Source of the DNA: Anaerophilus nitritigenes
GTDB lineage: Bacteria > Bacillota > Clostridia > Peptostreptococcales > Thermotaleaceae
Length of the DNA: 64,000 nucleotides
Direction of reading: 5' to 3'
Assembly: GCF_004138215.1 (NCBI RefSeq)
Contig: NZ_RYYS01000032.1
Span: 1-64,000, forward strand
Shown here one piece after another: positions 18,694 through 27,430 of the stretch (position 1 is its first letter; each line of letters opens with the position of its first letter). Below the pieces are notes generated by a model that was given only the letters and a program-made list of their open reading frames with translations, ran no database searches and was not told where the DNA came from. The translations under genes were made by a program, and so were the position numbers.

Positions 18694-18788
18694 AACATAG
18701 TGTCATTTTGGGATTCTAAATGATGGATACATTTGGTTTTTTAAAAAGGACACAGCACAAGTTTGCTAGCGGAGGGAGGGAAAATTAT

Positions 18789-18971
18789 ATGTCAACAGAA
18801 ATTAAAATAGGGGAAAGCGAAACTCTTGAAAGTGCTCTTCGTAGATTCAAGCGTTCATGTGCAAAGTCTGGTGTTTTATCAGAAGTAAGAAAAAGAGAGC
18901 ATTATGAAAAGCCTAGCGTGAAGCGTAAAAAGAAAGCGGAGGCTGCAAAAAGAAATAAGAAAAAATTCTAA
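18789..18971 (+). CDS. rpsU: 30S ribosomal protein S21
   Basis: Small basic ribosomal protein that helps the small subunit engage mRNA. The ATG at 18789 follows GGAGGGAGGG and gives 60 residues, starting [11 protein letters not shown], the family start; a 23-residue upstream extension is unsupported. The [14 protein letters not shown] block and the lysine/arginine-rich tail ([17 protein letters not shown]) identify it. It heads an rpsU-yqeY unit with a strong promoter. Confidence 0.97.
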   Translation: MSTEIKIGESETLESALRRFKRSCAKSGVLSEVRKREHYEKPSVKRKKKAEAAKRNKKKF

Positions 18972-18990
18972 TTTAAAAGAGGTGTGACAT

Positions 18991-19434
18991 ATGCTCCTCA
19001 AAGAGAGATTAATGGCTGATTTGAAAGAAGCCATGAAAGAAAAAAACAAAATGAAAAAATCTGTTGTGACACTGTTAAGATCTGCTATCAAGCAATATGA
19101 AATTGATCATAAAGTAGAACTTGACGACGAAAGTATTTTAGATATTATTTCAAAACAAGTTAAACAAAAAAAAGATGCTATCGATGAATTTACTAAGGGA
19201 GATAGACAAGACTTAGTAGATGAAGCAAAAGCTGAAATAGATATTTTAATGGGTTATTTGCCAGAACAATTGACAAAAGAAGAGCTTTCTCAAATTGTCA
19301 GTCAAGTAATTGATGAAGTTGGAGCAAATAGCATGAAAGATATGGGCAAAATTATGTCAGCCATTATGCCAAAAGTAAAAGGTAGAGCTGATGGAAAAAC
19401 AATTAATCAAATAATAAAGCAGTTTTTGCAATAA
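18991..19434 (+). CDS. yqeY: GatB/YqeY domain protein
   Basis: Stand-alone version of the tRNA-binding C-terminal domain of amidotransferase subunit GatB; its exact role is not settled. The 147 residues are the usual length, with family blocks LMADLKEAMK, VVTLLRSAIKQYE, EIDILMGYLPEQL and MGKIMSAIMPKVKGRADGK. It follows rpsU by 19 bases with an AGAGGTGTG ribosome site, the near-universal rpsU-yqeY pairing in Firmicutes, and is followed by a terminator. Confidence 0.95.
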   Translation: MLLKERLMADLKEAMKEKNKMKKSVVTLLRSAIKQYEIDHKVELDDESILDIISKQVKQKKDAIDEFTKGDRQDLVDEAKAEIDILMGYLPEQLTKEELSQIVSQVIDEVGANSMKDMGKIMSAIMPKVKGRADGKTINQIIKQFLQ

Positions 19435-19463
19435 AAAGGCCTAAGAGTTCTTAGGTCTTTTCT
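19434..19463 (+). terminator. Terminator after yqeY
   Basis: AAAAGGCCTAAG, loop AGTT, CTTAGGTCTTTT (one G-T pair), followed by TCTATTTG. Confidence 0.8.
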
Positions 19464-19479
19464 ATTTGCCTAAAAATGG

Positions 19480-19508
19480 TTTTCAATAAATAAAAATTGT
19501 ATTATAAT
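19480..19508 (+). promoter_or_regulatory. Promoter for the nfeD-floA unit
   Basis: TTTTCA (19480-19485), 17-base spacer, TATAAT (19503-19508). The Bacillus yqeZ-yqfA-yqfB operon is controlled by sigma-W, but no TGAAAC-N16-CGTA element was found here. Confidence 0.5.
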
Positions 19509-19557
19509 ATAGATAATTGTTTGGATGAAAGTATACACTATAAGGGAGGTGATAGAG

Positions 19558-20871
19558 TTGAAAAAATGGATTGTACATATTATTCTTTTGATACTATTTG
19601 TTAGTACTTGTATGGGAAGTGTTTATGGAGAAAATAAAAAGAATGTGTATATCATTCCTATAAAGGGAGAAATCAATCCAGCGGTTACTCAATTTGTAGA
19701 TCAATCTATTCAAGAAGCTGAAGCAGATCCTTCATCAGTAGCTATTATATTTGAGATAGATACCTTAGGAGGAATGATTCAAGAAGCTACAAAAATAAGA
19801 GATTTAATCATGAAAACTTCTCTACATACGATTGCTTTTGTAAATAATAAAGCTGAATCTGCTGGAGTGCTGATTACTATTTCAGGTAAAAACATAGTGA
19901 TGAGTGAAGGTAGTACTATTGGTTCAGCAGAAACCATTCCTTATACAGAAAAAAATATTTCGTATTGGAAGGGAGAACTAAGAGCTACAGCAGAGCAAAG
20001 AGGAAGAGATGCAAAATTAATAGAATCTATGGCAGATAGAAGAATAGAAATAAAAGATATTGATGATCCTAAGAAGTATATTGTAAAAAAAGGAGAGTTA
20101 TTGAATCTGACTACAAAAGAAGCGGAAAAACTAAAATTTACAGATTTAGTATCTCGTGATTATGATGAGATACTTCGTAATTTTAAAATTGAAAATACAG
20201 AAAAAATTTATGTAAAACCAGATTTAAAAGTAAGTATTGCACAATTGGTAAGCAGTTCTGTATTTTTGCCAGTTCTTTTGAGTATAGGATTTATTGGAAT
20301 GATTGTAGAAATATTTACTCCAGGGTTTGGAATAGGTGGAACTATAAGCTTGATTGCTTTTGTGACTTTCTTTGGAGGAAGTGTCCTTGCAGGAAATGCA
20401 GGAATTATGGTTATATTACTTTTTATACTAGGAATCATTCTTTTATTGGTTGAAATGGTTGTACCAGGGTTTGGAGCTCCTGGTATTGGTGGAGTGTTAT
20501 GTATGATTACAAGTATTGTTTTAGCGTCTAATTCTTTGATCCTTGGAATGACTTCTTTAATCATTGCTTTTTTATTAACTATGATTGTAGCTGGAATTCT
20601 TATAAAATATGGACCAAAGAATAAATATTTAGATAAAATTATTTTATCTACTAAATTAGAAAAAGAAAAAGGTTTTGTATCTATAAAGGAAGATTTGAGT
20701 TTGATTGGCAAAGAAGGAATTACAATGACTGACCTTAGACCTTCTGGAATGGTACAAATAGAGCAAAAAAGAATTGATGTAGTAACACAAGGAGAATTTA
20801 TAGAAAAAAATACAATGATTAAAATTATAAAAATAGAAGGCAGAAGAATCATTGTACAAAAAATAATATAG
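19558..20871 (+). CDS. nfeD: NfeD family membrane serine protease
   Basis: Long-form NfeD (YqeZ-like), the partner of flotillins and stomatins in membrane microdomains. The TTG at 19558 follows GGGAGGTGAT and starts a clear signal peptide (MKKWIVHIILLILFVSTCMG); 437 residues in all. A ClpP-class protease domain follows (about 28-215), with DTLGGMI and the catalytic-serine region AESAGVLIT. Then come four or five membrane segments (about 225-360) and a C-terminal OB-fold NfeD domain. floA starts 12 bases downstream. Confidence 0.93.
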   Translation: MKKWIVHIILLILFVSTCMGSVYGENKKNVYIIPIKGEINPAVTQFVDQSIQEAEADPSSVAIIFEIDTLGGMIQEATKIRDLIMKTSLHTIAFVNNKAESAGVLITISGKNIVMSEGSTIGSAETIPYTEKNISYWKGELRATAEQRGRDAKLIESMADRRIEIKDIDDPKKYIVKKGELLNLTTKEAEKLKFTDLVSRDYDEILRNFKIENTEKIYVKPDLKVSIAQLVSSSVFLPVLLSIGFIGMIVEIFTPGFGIGGTISLIAFVTFFGGSVLAGNAGIMVILLFILGIILLLVEMVVPGFGAPGIGGVLCMITSIVLASNSLILGMTSLIIAFLLTMIVAGILIKYGPKNKYLDKIILSTKLEKEKGFVSIKEDLSLIGKEGITMTDLRPSGMVQIEQKRIDVVTQGEFIEKNTMIKIIKIEGRRIIVQKII

Positions 20872-20883
20872 GAGGTTTTTAAT

Positions 20884-21879
20884 ATGGGACCAGTGATTGG
20901 TTTTGGGGTTATTTTGATTGTTGTTTTATTAATTTTAGGATTATTGCTTAGCTTTATTCCGGTAGGACTTTGGATTACTGCATATTTTTCAGGAGTTAGA
21001 ATAGGGATATTTACTTTAATAGGAATGAGATTTAGAAGAGTATCTCCTTCTAGAATTGTAAACCCGTTAATTAAAGCTACTAAAGCAGGGCTTGATTTAA
21101 ATATTGACAAATTAGAAGCTCATTATCTTGCAGGAGGAAATGTAGATAGTGTTGTAGATGCACTTATTGCAGCTCAAAGAGCAGAAATATCCTTAGAATT
21201 TGAAAGAGCAACAGCTATAGAGCTAGCAGGAAGAGAAGTATTGAGTGCTGTACAAGTAAGTGTAAATCCAAAAGTAATAGAAACACCAAAAGTAGCAGCA
21301 GTTGCAAAAGATGGTATTGAGGTAATGGTAAAAGCAAGGGTAACGGTAAGAGCAAATATAGAAAGATTAGTAGGAGGAGCAGGAGAAGAAACAATTATTG
21401 CAAGAGTAGGTGAAGGAATTGTAACTACTGTAGGATCAGCTCAAAGTCACAAAGAAGTATTAGAGAATCCAGATAAAATTTCAAGAACTGTTTTATCAAA
21501 AGGATTAGATGCAGGAACTGCTTTTGAAATATTATCCATTGATGTTGCAGATATAGATGTAGGACGAAATATAGGAGCACAGCTACAAACAGATCAAGCA
21601 GAAGCAGATAAAAGAATTGCACAAGCTAAAGCAGAAGAAAGAAGAGCTATGGCTGTAGCAAAAGAACAAGAGATGGTTGCATCAGTTCAAGAGATGCGCG
21701 CTAAGGTAGTAGAAGCAGAAGCAGAAATACCAAAGGCTATGGCACAAGCATTAAGAGAAGGAAAACTAGGAGTGATGGATTATTATAACATGCAAAATAT
21801 TATGGCAGATACAAGTATGAGAAAGAGTATATCGAATGTAGGACAAGAAAAAGATCAAAATCCTAAAATTAAAAAATAA
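20884..21879 (+). CDS. floA: Flotillin-like protein FloA
   Basis: Scaffold of functional membrane microdomains, formerly UPF0365/YqfA. The 331 residues have an N-terminal membrane anchor (about 4-32), the conserved [18 protein letters not shown] block, an SPFH-like domain, and a C-terminal Ala/Glu-rich coiled coil (about 225-290, with EA repeats). It has a TAGGAGGTT ribosome site. Paired with nfeD just upstream, the standard microdomain operon. Confidence 0.96.
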   Translation: MGPVIGFGVILIVVLLILGLLLSFIPVGLWITAYFSGVRIGIFTLIGMRFRRVSPSRIVNPLIKATKAGLDLNIDKLEAHYLAGGNVDSVVDALIAAQRAEISLEFERATAIELAGREVLSAVQVSVNPKVIETPKVAAVAKDGIEVMVKARVTVRANIERLVGGAGEETIIARVGEGIVTTVGSAQSHKEVLENPDKISRTVLSKGLDAGTAFEILSIDVADIDVGRNIGAQLQTDQAEADKRIAQAKAEERRAMAVAKEQEMVASVQEMRAKVVEAEAEIPKAMAQALREGKLGVMDYYNMQNIMADTSMRKSISNVGQEKDQNPKIKK

Positions 21880-21905
21880 GGATTTGATTTAAAGGATGTG
21901 ATGGT

Positions 21906-22274
21906 ATGGATTTTGATGATTTAATTCCTATTATAGGAATTATTGCTTCTGCTCTAATTGCTTTTTTAAAAAAAGATGAAAAAAAAGAAAAGAAAAAGAA
22001 AAGAAGTTTATCAGTAAATAGATCTCAACCTATGAAAGCTATAAAAGAACAAAAGAAAGATTTAAATGAAGAAAAAGAAATAATAAAAGAACCAATTGAG
22101 GAAGTTCCAGTATCATATGAAGAAGAAATAATACTCAAAGAAGATATAAAAGATGAAATTCAAATGAATGAAATAGGAAGAGAAAATTTTATATGGAGTC
22201 AAAATGATTTAATTAAAGGAGTTATTTTATCAGAAATATTAGATAGGCCAAAAGCTTTAAGAAAAAAGTTATGA
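21906..22274 (+). CDS. Membrane-anchored charged protein (YqfB position)
   Basis: A 122-residue protein not assigned to a family. It has one N-terminal membrane segment (about 5-22, LIPIIGIIASALIAFL) followed by a very lysine-rich stretch and a long Glu/Lys-rich tail. The last 25 residues (NDLIKGVILSEILDRPKALRKK) look conserved. It occupies the position of yqfB after nfeD-floA (26-base gap), so a role with the microdomain proteins is likely but unproven. A strong terminator overlaps its stop codon. Confidence 0.7.
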   Translation: MDFDDLIPIIGIIASALIAFLKKDEKKEKKKKRSLSVNRSQPMKAIKEQKKDLNEEKEIIKEPIEEVPVSYEEEIILKEDIKDEIQMNEIGRENFIWSQNDLIKGVILSEILDRPKALRKKL

Positions 22275-22296
22275 AAAATTTTCATAACTTTTTTTT
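22262..22296 (+). terminator. Terminator ending the nfeD-floA unit
   Basis: AAAAAAGTTATGAAAA / TTTTCATAACTTTTTT with a one-base centre (real loop a few bases wider), running into a T tract. It contains the stop codon of the preceding gene. Confidence 0.85.
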
Positions 22297-22311
22297 GTTG
22301 TTTGAAAGAAA

Positions 22312-22341
22312 GGAATAGTAAAAAAAATGAGTGCATAAACT
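22312..22341 (+). promoter_or_regulatory. Sigma-E-like promoter for yqfC-yqfD
   Basis: GGAATAGT (22312-22319), 14-base spacer, CATAAACT (22334-22341). The -10 fits sigma-E (CATACAAT) and the spacing is right; the -35 is a weaker match. yqfC and yqfD are sigma-E genes in Bacillus subtilis. Confidence 0.5.
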
Positions 22342-22362
22342 GAAAATAAAGGGGGAGTAATC

Positions 22363-22641
22363 ATGAATTTAAAAACAAGTGAAATAAAGGAAAGTATATC
22401 TGAACTTTTAGAACTTCCCAAGGACATTATGCTAGATTTACCTAGGATTACTTTATTAGGAAATTTGCAGATCTATATTGAAAATCATAAAGGGATTATA
22501 GAGTATTCAAAAGTAAGAATAAGAATTAATACAAAAAATGGAATATTATCTATATTGGGAACGAATCTTTCTATCAAAACCATTATTACAGAAGAAATTA
22601 TTATATCAGGTAAGGTTGAAAGTATTGAATTTGTAAAATAG
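22363..22641 (+). CDS. yqfC: Sporulation protein YqfC
   Basis: Small YabP/YqfC-family mother-cell sporulation protein (92 residues). Family features seen: ELLELPKDIMLDLPRITLLGN near residue 17, then alternating beta-strands (HKGIIEYS, LSILGTNLSIKTI) and the end VESIEFVK. It has an AAGGGGGAG ribosome site. It is followed by yqfD after 11 bases; the pair is typical of endospore formers and has a sigma-E-like promoter upstream. Confidence 0.9.
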   Translation: MNLKTSEIKESISELLELPKDIMLDLPRITLLGNLQIYIENHKGIIEYSKVRIRINTKNGILSILGTNLSIKTIITEEIIISGKVESIEFVK

Positions 22642-22652
22642 GAGGGGAGATT

Positions 22653-23861
22653 TTGCTAGCAGTAAAATTATGGAATTTACTGAGGGGATATGTAGTGATT
22701 CGAATCGAAGGATTGTCATTAGAAAAATTTATCAATTATGCCATTGCAAGAGGTATATATCTTTGGGATATTACTAGAATAGACTATACAACCTTAGAAG
22801 CAAAAGTAGGAACAAATGCCTATAAGGAACTTAGACATATAGTGAAAAGAACAGGTTGTAGAATAAAAATAAATCAAAAAATAGGATATCCTTTTTTTAT
22901 GAATAAAATCAAGGGAAGAAAAATGTTTATTACAGGATTTATTTTTTGTATATTTATGATTTTTATGATGACTTCTTTTGTATGGAATATAGAAATCATT
23001 GGGAATGAAAAAACTGAAGAAAAGGATATTATAAATTATTTAGATAAATTAGGGTTATATGAAGGGGCATTAAAATATAAATTGGACTTATCAGATATTG
23101 AAAATAGTATGATGATAAAATTAGATCATTTAACTTGGGTAGGAATTCATATTCAAGGAACGAAGGCAATTGTAGAGATTGTAGAGGGCATAGATCCACC
23201 TAAAATTATTCCTAAAAATATTCCTTGTGATATTGTAGCTACAAAAAAAGGAGTCATTGAAAAAGTAATTGCTAGAAATGGAGATGCTCTTGTACAAAGG
23301 GGAGATATTATAAAGAAAGGCCAAAAATTAATTACGGGACAGATTCAAAGAGAAGAGATAGATACTAGATATGTACATGCATTAGGAGAAATTTTTGCAA
23401 GAACTTATTATGAAAAAGAAGAAGAAATTTCTTTGATTGATATAAAAAAAATAAAAACTGGAAATAAATTCACTAGGAGAATTGCAAAAATTGGAAATAA
23501 TCAAATTGCTTTAAGTTTAGAAGAAATTCCTTATAAAAATGTTATAATTGAGAGAAGAAACAAAAGACTTTTAAACTGGAGGAATATTCAAATCCCTGTC
23601 GAATTTATTACAGAAGAATATTATGAAGTGATTCAAAAAAAAGAGACCATTGATGAAAGTATTGCTAAAGATGCATTAGTGGAGAAAATAACAATAGATT
23701 TAGTGAAAAATATACCTAAAAATGCAAGTATATTAAATCAAGATATAGTATTCTCAAAGAAAGACAATAAAATCAAAGGGAAATTAACTATTGAGGTGTT
23801 AGAGGAAATCGGGGAACAACAAAAGCTTATACCACATATAGAATTTAAGGAGGACTTGTGA
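22653..23861 (+). CDS. yqfD: Sporulation protein YqfD
   Basis: Membrane protein needed at an early engulfment or coat stage; exact role unknown. The TTG start follows AGGAGGGGAG. The 402 residues show the YqfD N-terminal domain (WNLLRGYVVIRIEG, RGIYLWDI), one membrane segment at about 92-110 (FITGFIFCIFMIFMMTSFVW), then the outside part with VWNIEIIGNE and the WVGIHIQGTKAIVEIVE block. A ribosome site for phoH (AAGGAGGACTTG) lies in its last codons, so the two are coupled. Confidence 0.92.
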   Translation: MLAVKLWNLLRGYVVIRIEGLSLEKFINYAIARGIYLWDITRIDYTTLEAKVGTNAYKELRHIVKRTGCRIKINQKIGYPFFMNKIKGRKMFITGFIFCIFMIFMMTSFVWNIEIIGNEKTEEKDIINYLDKLGLYEGALKYKLDLSDIENSMMIKLDHLTWVGIHIQGTKAIVEIVEGIDPPKIIPKNIPCDIVATKKGVIEKVIARNGDALVQRGDIIKKGQKLITGQIQREEIDTRYVHALGEIFARTYYEKEEEISLIDIKKIKTGNKFTRRIAKIGNNQIALSLEEIPYKNVIIERRNKRLLNWRNIQIPVEFITEEYYEVIQKKETIDESIAKDALVEKITIDLVKNIPKNASILNQDIVFSKKDNKIKGKLTIEVLEEIGEQQKLIPHIEFKEDL

Positions 23862-24851
23862 TTGGAAAAAAAAGTAATAGAAAAAAGAATAAATATGGGG
23901 GATTTCGATTATACAAAAGAGATTTTTGGAAATTTTGATGAACATATAAAAATGATAGAAGATAGTTTTGATGTAAATATTGTATCTAGAGATGGAGAAA
24001 TTATAATTTTTGGAGAAATTCAAAAAGTAGATAAGACACAAAGATTAATATCTAATTTAATAGAAATAATTAATAAAGGCGAGAAGTTAGATCAGCAAAA
24101 AATTAATTATTCTATAACTCTTTTGAACAAAGGCGAAGAGGTACAAATCCAAGAATTAGATGATATAGTTTGTGTAAGTGCAAAAGGTAAACAAATCAAA
24201 CCTAAAACAATAGGTCAAAAACAATATGTAAAAAGTATTAACAAGAATGATGTAGTTTTTGGAATAGGTCCTGCAGGTACAGGAAAAACATATTTAGCTA
24301 TGGCAATGGCAGTTTCTGCATTTAAAAATAAAGAAGTAAGTAGAATTATTTTGACAAGACCAGCAGTAGAAGCAGGTGAGAGCTTAGGATTTTTACCAGG
24401 AGATTTACAAGATAAAGTAGATCCATATTTAAGACCGTTATATGATGCATTGTATGATATATTAGGAGGAGAAACATTTTTAAAGTATAAAGAAAGGGGT
24501 ATGATAGAAGTAGCACCCCTAGCTTATATGAGAGGAAGAACATTAAATGATTCTTTTATTATATTAGATGAAGCACAAAATACAACAAAAGAACAGATGA
24601 AAATGTTTCTTACAAGACTAGGTATAGGCTCTAAAGCTATTGTAACAGGAGATATTACTCAAATTGATTTGCCTAGAGGAAAAGCATCAGGGCTAAAGGA
24701 AGCAGTACAAATTTTATCAGAGGTAGAAGGAATAGGATTTATATTTTTAAATGAGAACGATGTAGTAAGACATTCATTAGTTCAAAGAATTATAAAAGCT
24801 TATGATAAATTTGAAAAACAAAAAGATACGAAGGATAAAAAAATAGGATAA
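23862..24851 (+). CDS. phoH: PhoH family P-loop ATPase
   Basis: PhoH-like cytosolic ATPase, linked by context to RNA metabolism with YbeY. The TTG start directly abuts the yqfD stop and has an AAGGAGGACTTG ribosome site. In 329 residues the Walker A motif GPAGTGKT is at 136-143, followed by LTRPAVEAGESLGFLPGDL, the Walker B/DEAQ-like FIILDEAQN and VTGDITQIDLPRG. The N-terminal 100 residues carry the KH-like region of the family. It is followed by pgpH and ybeY. Confidence 0.95.
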   Translation: MEKKVIEKRINMGDFDYTKEIFGNFDEHIKMIEDSFDVNIVSRDGEIIIFGEIQKVDKTQRLISNLIEIINKGEKLDQQKINYSITLLNKGEEVQIQELDDIVCVSAKGKQIKPKTIGQKQYVKSINKNDVVFGIGPAGTGKTYLAMAMAVSAFKNKEVSRIILTRPAVEAGESLGFLPGDLQDKVDPYLRPLYDALYDILGGETFLKYKERGMIEVAPLAYMRGRTLNDSFIILDEAQNTTKEQMKMFLTRLGIGSKAIVTGDITQIDLPRGKASGLKEAVQILSEVEGIGFIFLNENDVVRHSLVQRIIKAYDKFEKQKDTKDKKIG

Positions 24852-24876
24852 GATAATCCATTAGGAGGAAATAAAT

Positions 24877-26970
24877 GTGCATTTTTTAAAGCATATTCTA
24901 AAGGACATAAATAAAAATATAATAATAAAGTTTTTTAAAAAAAGAAGAATCAATTATATTATGCTCATAATTATTCCTTTTTTTATTTTATTTTTTAGTA
25001 CAGTTGCAACATTAGCTCCTCAGAAATATGAATTAGAAGTAGGGCAAAAGGCACCAGAAGATTTAAAAGCACCTAGAGATATAGAAGATAAAGAAGAGAC
25101 GGATAGACTGATTCAAAAGGCAATAGAGTCTGTTGAACCAAGGGAAAAGATGGATCCTACCATTCAAATAGATAGCAAGAAAAAGGCAGAAAGATTTTTT
25201 AAAGGAATAGATCAGATTCGTCAAATGGAAGAGATGTCAGAAGAAGAAAAATTAATTCTTGTAAAAGATAAAAATGTATTAAAATTAAGTGAAAAAGAGT
25301 TACTTCTTTTACTAACTATTGCTGAAAAAGATTTGAAAAATATAGAAAGTTATACTTATGAAATGATTATGCAGGTTATGTCTACAGGCATAAAGGAAGA
25401 AGAAATAGAAAAAGAAAAGAAAAATATTGAGAGTTATTTTAATGGAATAAAGGAATTTAATGCTTCTATGAGACTTCTAGGAAGCCAGATTGTGAATCAT
25501 TCCATCCAGCCGAATCGATTTTTAGATGAAGAAACAACAGAGCAAAAAAGAAAAGAAGCAGAAGAAAGTGTTGAAAAAGTAATTATCAAAAAAGGAAATA
25601 TCATTGTAAATGAAGGAGAGCGTATTACAAAAGAACAATTGAAGATATTAACAAATGTAGGAATGACAAAACAAGAGGGACAAGATTTATCCTTATATTT
25701 AGGAACTGCTCTTTTGATTATAATGGTACAGTTTTTACTTATTGCTTATTTATATGTATTCAATAGAGAAATATTTGATTCCTTGCCCAAAATGTATTTA
25801 ATATGGATTATATTTTTATCTGTATATCTAGTATCTAAAACTACGTATCAAATATCTAATTATGTAGCTCCTGTAGCTACAGCAGCGATGCTAATTAGTA
25901 TATTATTAGATGCAAAGTTAGCTATGATAGTCAATATAGGAATGAGTGTATTGCTTACTTTAAATAATGGAAACCATATGGGATTTTTTATTACAACGCT
26001 TATAGGAGGAACTATAGGAGCTTTTAGTGGAGCTCATACTCATCAAAGGTCTAATATTTTTTTATCAGGACTTTTGGTAAGTATGAGTAATGTAGTAGGA
26101 ATGATGGGCATATCTTTAATTAATCATTATGAATGGTATAAAATGCTGGTAGATAGTTTTTATGGTTTATTAAATGGTATATTTTGTGCCATACTAACTG
26201 TAGGAAGTTTACCATTTTGGGAATCAGCTTTCCATATTTTAACTCCGTTAAGGCTTTTAGAGTTATCTAATCCAAATCAACCAGTGCTTAAAAAACTTTT
26301 ATTAGAAGCACCAGGGACTTATCATCATAGCATTATTGTTGGAAATTTAAGTGAAGCAGCAGCCGATGCTATAGGTGGAGATGATCTTTTAGCGAGAGTA
26401 AGTGCTTATTATCATGATATTGGAAAGTTAAAAAGACCTTATTTGTTTAAAGAAAATCAACTTACTTGTGAAAATCCACATGACAAGATAGGTCCAAGAC
26501 TTAGTGCGAAAATTATTACTAGTCATGTAAAAGATGGTATAGAAATGGGAAAAAAAGCAAAACTTCCTGAAGAAATTATTGAAATTATTGAACAACATCA
26601 TGGAGATACATTGGTAAAATTCTTTTATCATAAAGCAAAAACAGAAGAAAAAAATGATCAATTAAATGATGATGATTTTAGATACAAAGGTAGAAAACCT
26701 CAAAGTAAGGAAGCTGCTATTGTTATGCTTGCAGATTCTGTCGAAGCTGCTGTAAGAAGTATGCCTGAGCCTACTCCTGAAAAAATGAAAAACTTGATAA
26801 AAAAAATAATAAAAGATAAGGTTGAAGATGAACAATTGTCAGAATGTCCGATTACACTAAAAGATTTAGAAAAAGTTGCTACATCTTTTCAAACTGTGTT
26901 GTCAGGAATTTTTCATGAAAGAATAGAATATCCAGAAATGGATACAAAAAAGATAGAGGTGGCGAAATAA
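24877..26970 (+). CDS. pgpH: Cyclic-di-AMP phosphodiesterase PgpH (7TM-HD)
   Basis: Membrane HD-domain phosphodiesterase (YqfF type) that hydrolyses c-di-AMP to pApA. The GTG at 24877 follows TTAGGAGGAAATAAAT. The 697 residues have an N-terminal membrane segment (about 28-45), a large outside 7TMR-HDED domain (about 50-270), seven membrane segments (about 275-470) and a cytosolic HD domain. HD residues are visible as H483/H484 (TYHHSIIVGNLSEAA) and H513-D514 (YYHDIGKLKRP). The ybeY ATG overlaps the stop by one base. Confidence 0.95.
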   Translation: MHFLKHILKDINKNIIIKFFKKRRINYIMLIIIPFFILFFSTVATLAPQKYELEVGQKAPEDLKAPRDIEDKEETDRLIQKAIESVEPREKMDPTIQIDSKKKAERFFKGIDQIRQMEEMSEEEKLILVKDKNVLKLSEKELLLLLTIAEKDLKNIESYTYEMIMQVMSTGIKEEEIEKEKKNIESYFNGIKEFNASMRLLGSQIVNHSIQPNRFLDEETTEQKRKEAEESVEKVIIKKGNIIVNEGERITKEQLKILTNVGMTKQEGQDLSLYLGTALLIIMVQFLLIAYLYVFNREIFDSLPKMYLIWIIFLSVYLVSKTTYQISNYVAPVATAAMLISILLDAKLAMIVNIGMSVLLTLNNGNHMGFFITTLIGGTIGAFSGAHTHQRSNIFLSGLLVSMSNVVGMMGISLINHYEWYKMLVDSFYGLLNGIFCAILTVGSLPFWESAFHILTPLRLLELSNPNQPVLKKLLLEAPGTYHHSIIVGNLSEAAADAIGGDDLLARVSAYYHDIGKLKRPYLFKENQLTCENPHDKIGPRLSAKIITSHVKDGIEMGKKAKLPEEIIEIIEQHHGDTLVKFFYHKAKTEEKNDQLNDDDFRYKGRKPQSKEAAIVMLADSVEAAVRSMPEPTPEKMKNLIKKIIKDKVEDEQLSECPITLKDLEKVATSFQTVLSGIFHERIEYPEMDTKKIEVAK

Positions 26971-27425
26971 TGGAAGTAATTATTGATAATAGACAAGAAA
27001 TAATAGAATATGATTCAAATATTGAAAAATTAATAGTAGATGCAGTATTTTTAGCATTAGAAAAGGAAGGCGTATCTAATGAAGTAGAGGTAAGTGTATC
27101 TTTTGTAGATAATGAAGAAATTCATAAACTAAATAAAGAATATAGAGGAGTAGATCGACCTACAGATGTACTATCTTTTCCACAATATGAAAATGCAGGG
27201 GATATTGAAAAATTTTCATCTTTAGGAGATATTGTCATTTCTTTAGAAAAAGCAAAAGAGCAAGCAAAAGAATATGAACATTCATTTGAACGAGAGGTAC
27301 TTTTTTTAACTGTCCATAGTATGTTTCATCTTTTTGGCTATGATCATGATACAGAAGAAAATACAAAAAAAATGAGGCAAAAAGAGGAAGAAGTTTTAAA
27401 TAAAATGGGTATATTAAGAAAGTAA
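26970..27425 (+). CDS. ybeY: Endoribonuclease YbeY
   Basis: Single-strand RNA nuclease involved in 16S rRNA maturation and ribosome quality control. The 151 residues carry the zinc motif in the form HSMFHLFGYDHD (consensus HGxLHLxGYDH; Gly to Ser and Leu to Phe are conservative). Other blocks: FVDNEEIHKLNKEYRGVDRPTDVLSFP written in two halves, and LGDIVIS. It overlaps pgpH by one base (TAATG) and precedes the kinase fusion by 5 bases. Confidence 0.95.
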   Translation: MEVIIDNRQEIIEYDSNIEKLIVDAVFLALEKEGVSNEVEVSVSFVDNEEIHKLNKEYRGVDRPTDVLSFPQYENAGDIEKFSSLGDIVISLEKAKEQAKEYEHSFEREVLFLTVHSMFHLFGYDHDTEENTKKMRQKEEEVLNKMGILRK

Positions 27426-27430
27426 GGATT

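Noticed and set aside
19510-19557. Sigma-W-type promoter before nfeD-floA, as in Bacillus subtilis
   Set aside because: TGAAAG occurs at 19525-19530 region but no CGTA/CGTC follows at the right distance; a sigma-A-like promoter explains the unit.
20208-21110. A 300-residue open frame on the minus strand over nfeD and floA
   Set aside because: It is antisense to two clear genes, made of low-complexity Ile/Pro/Thr-rich sequence from A/T-rich codons, with no ribosome site.
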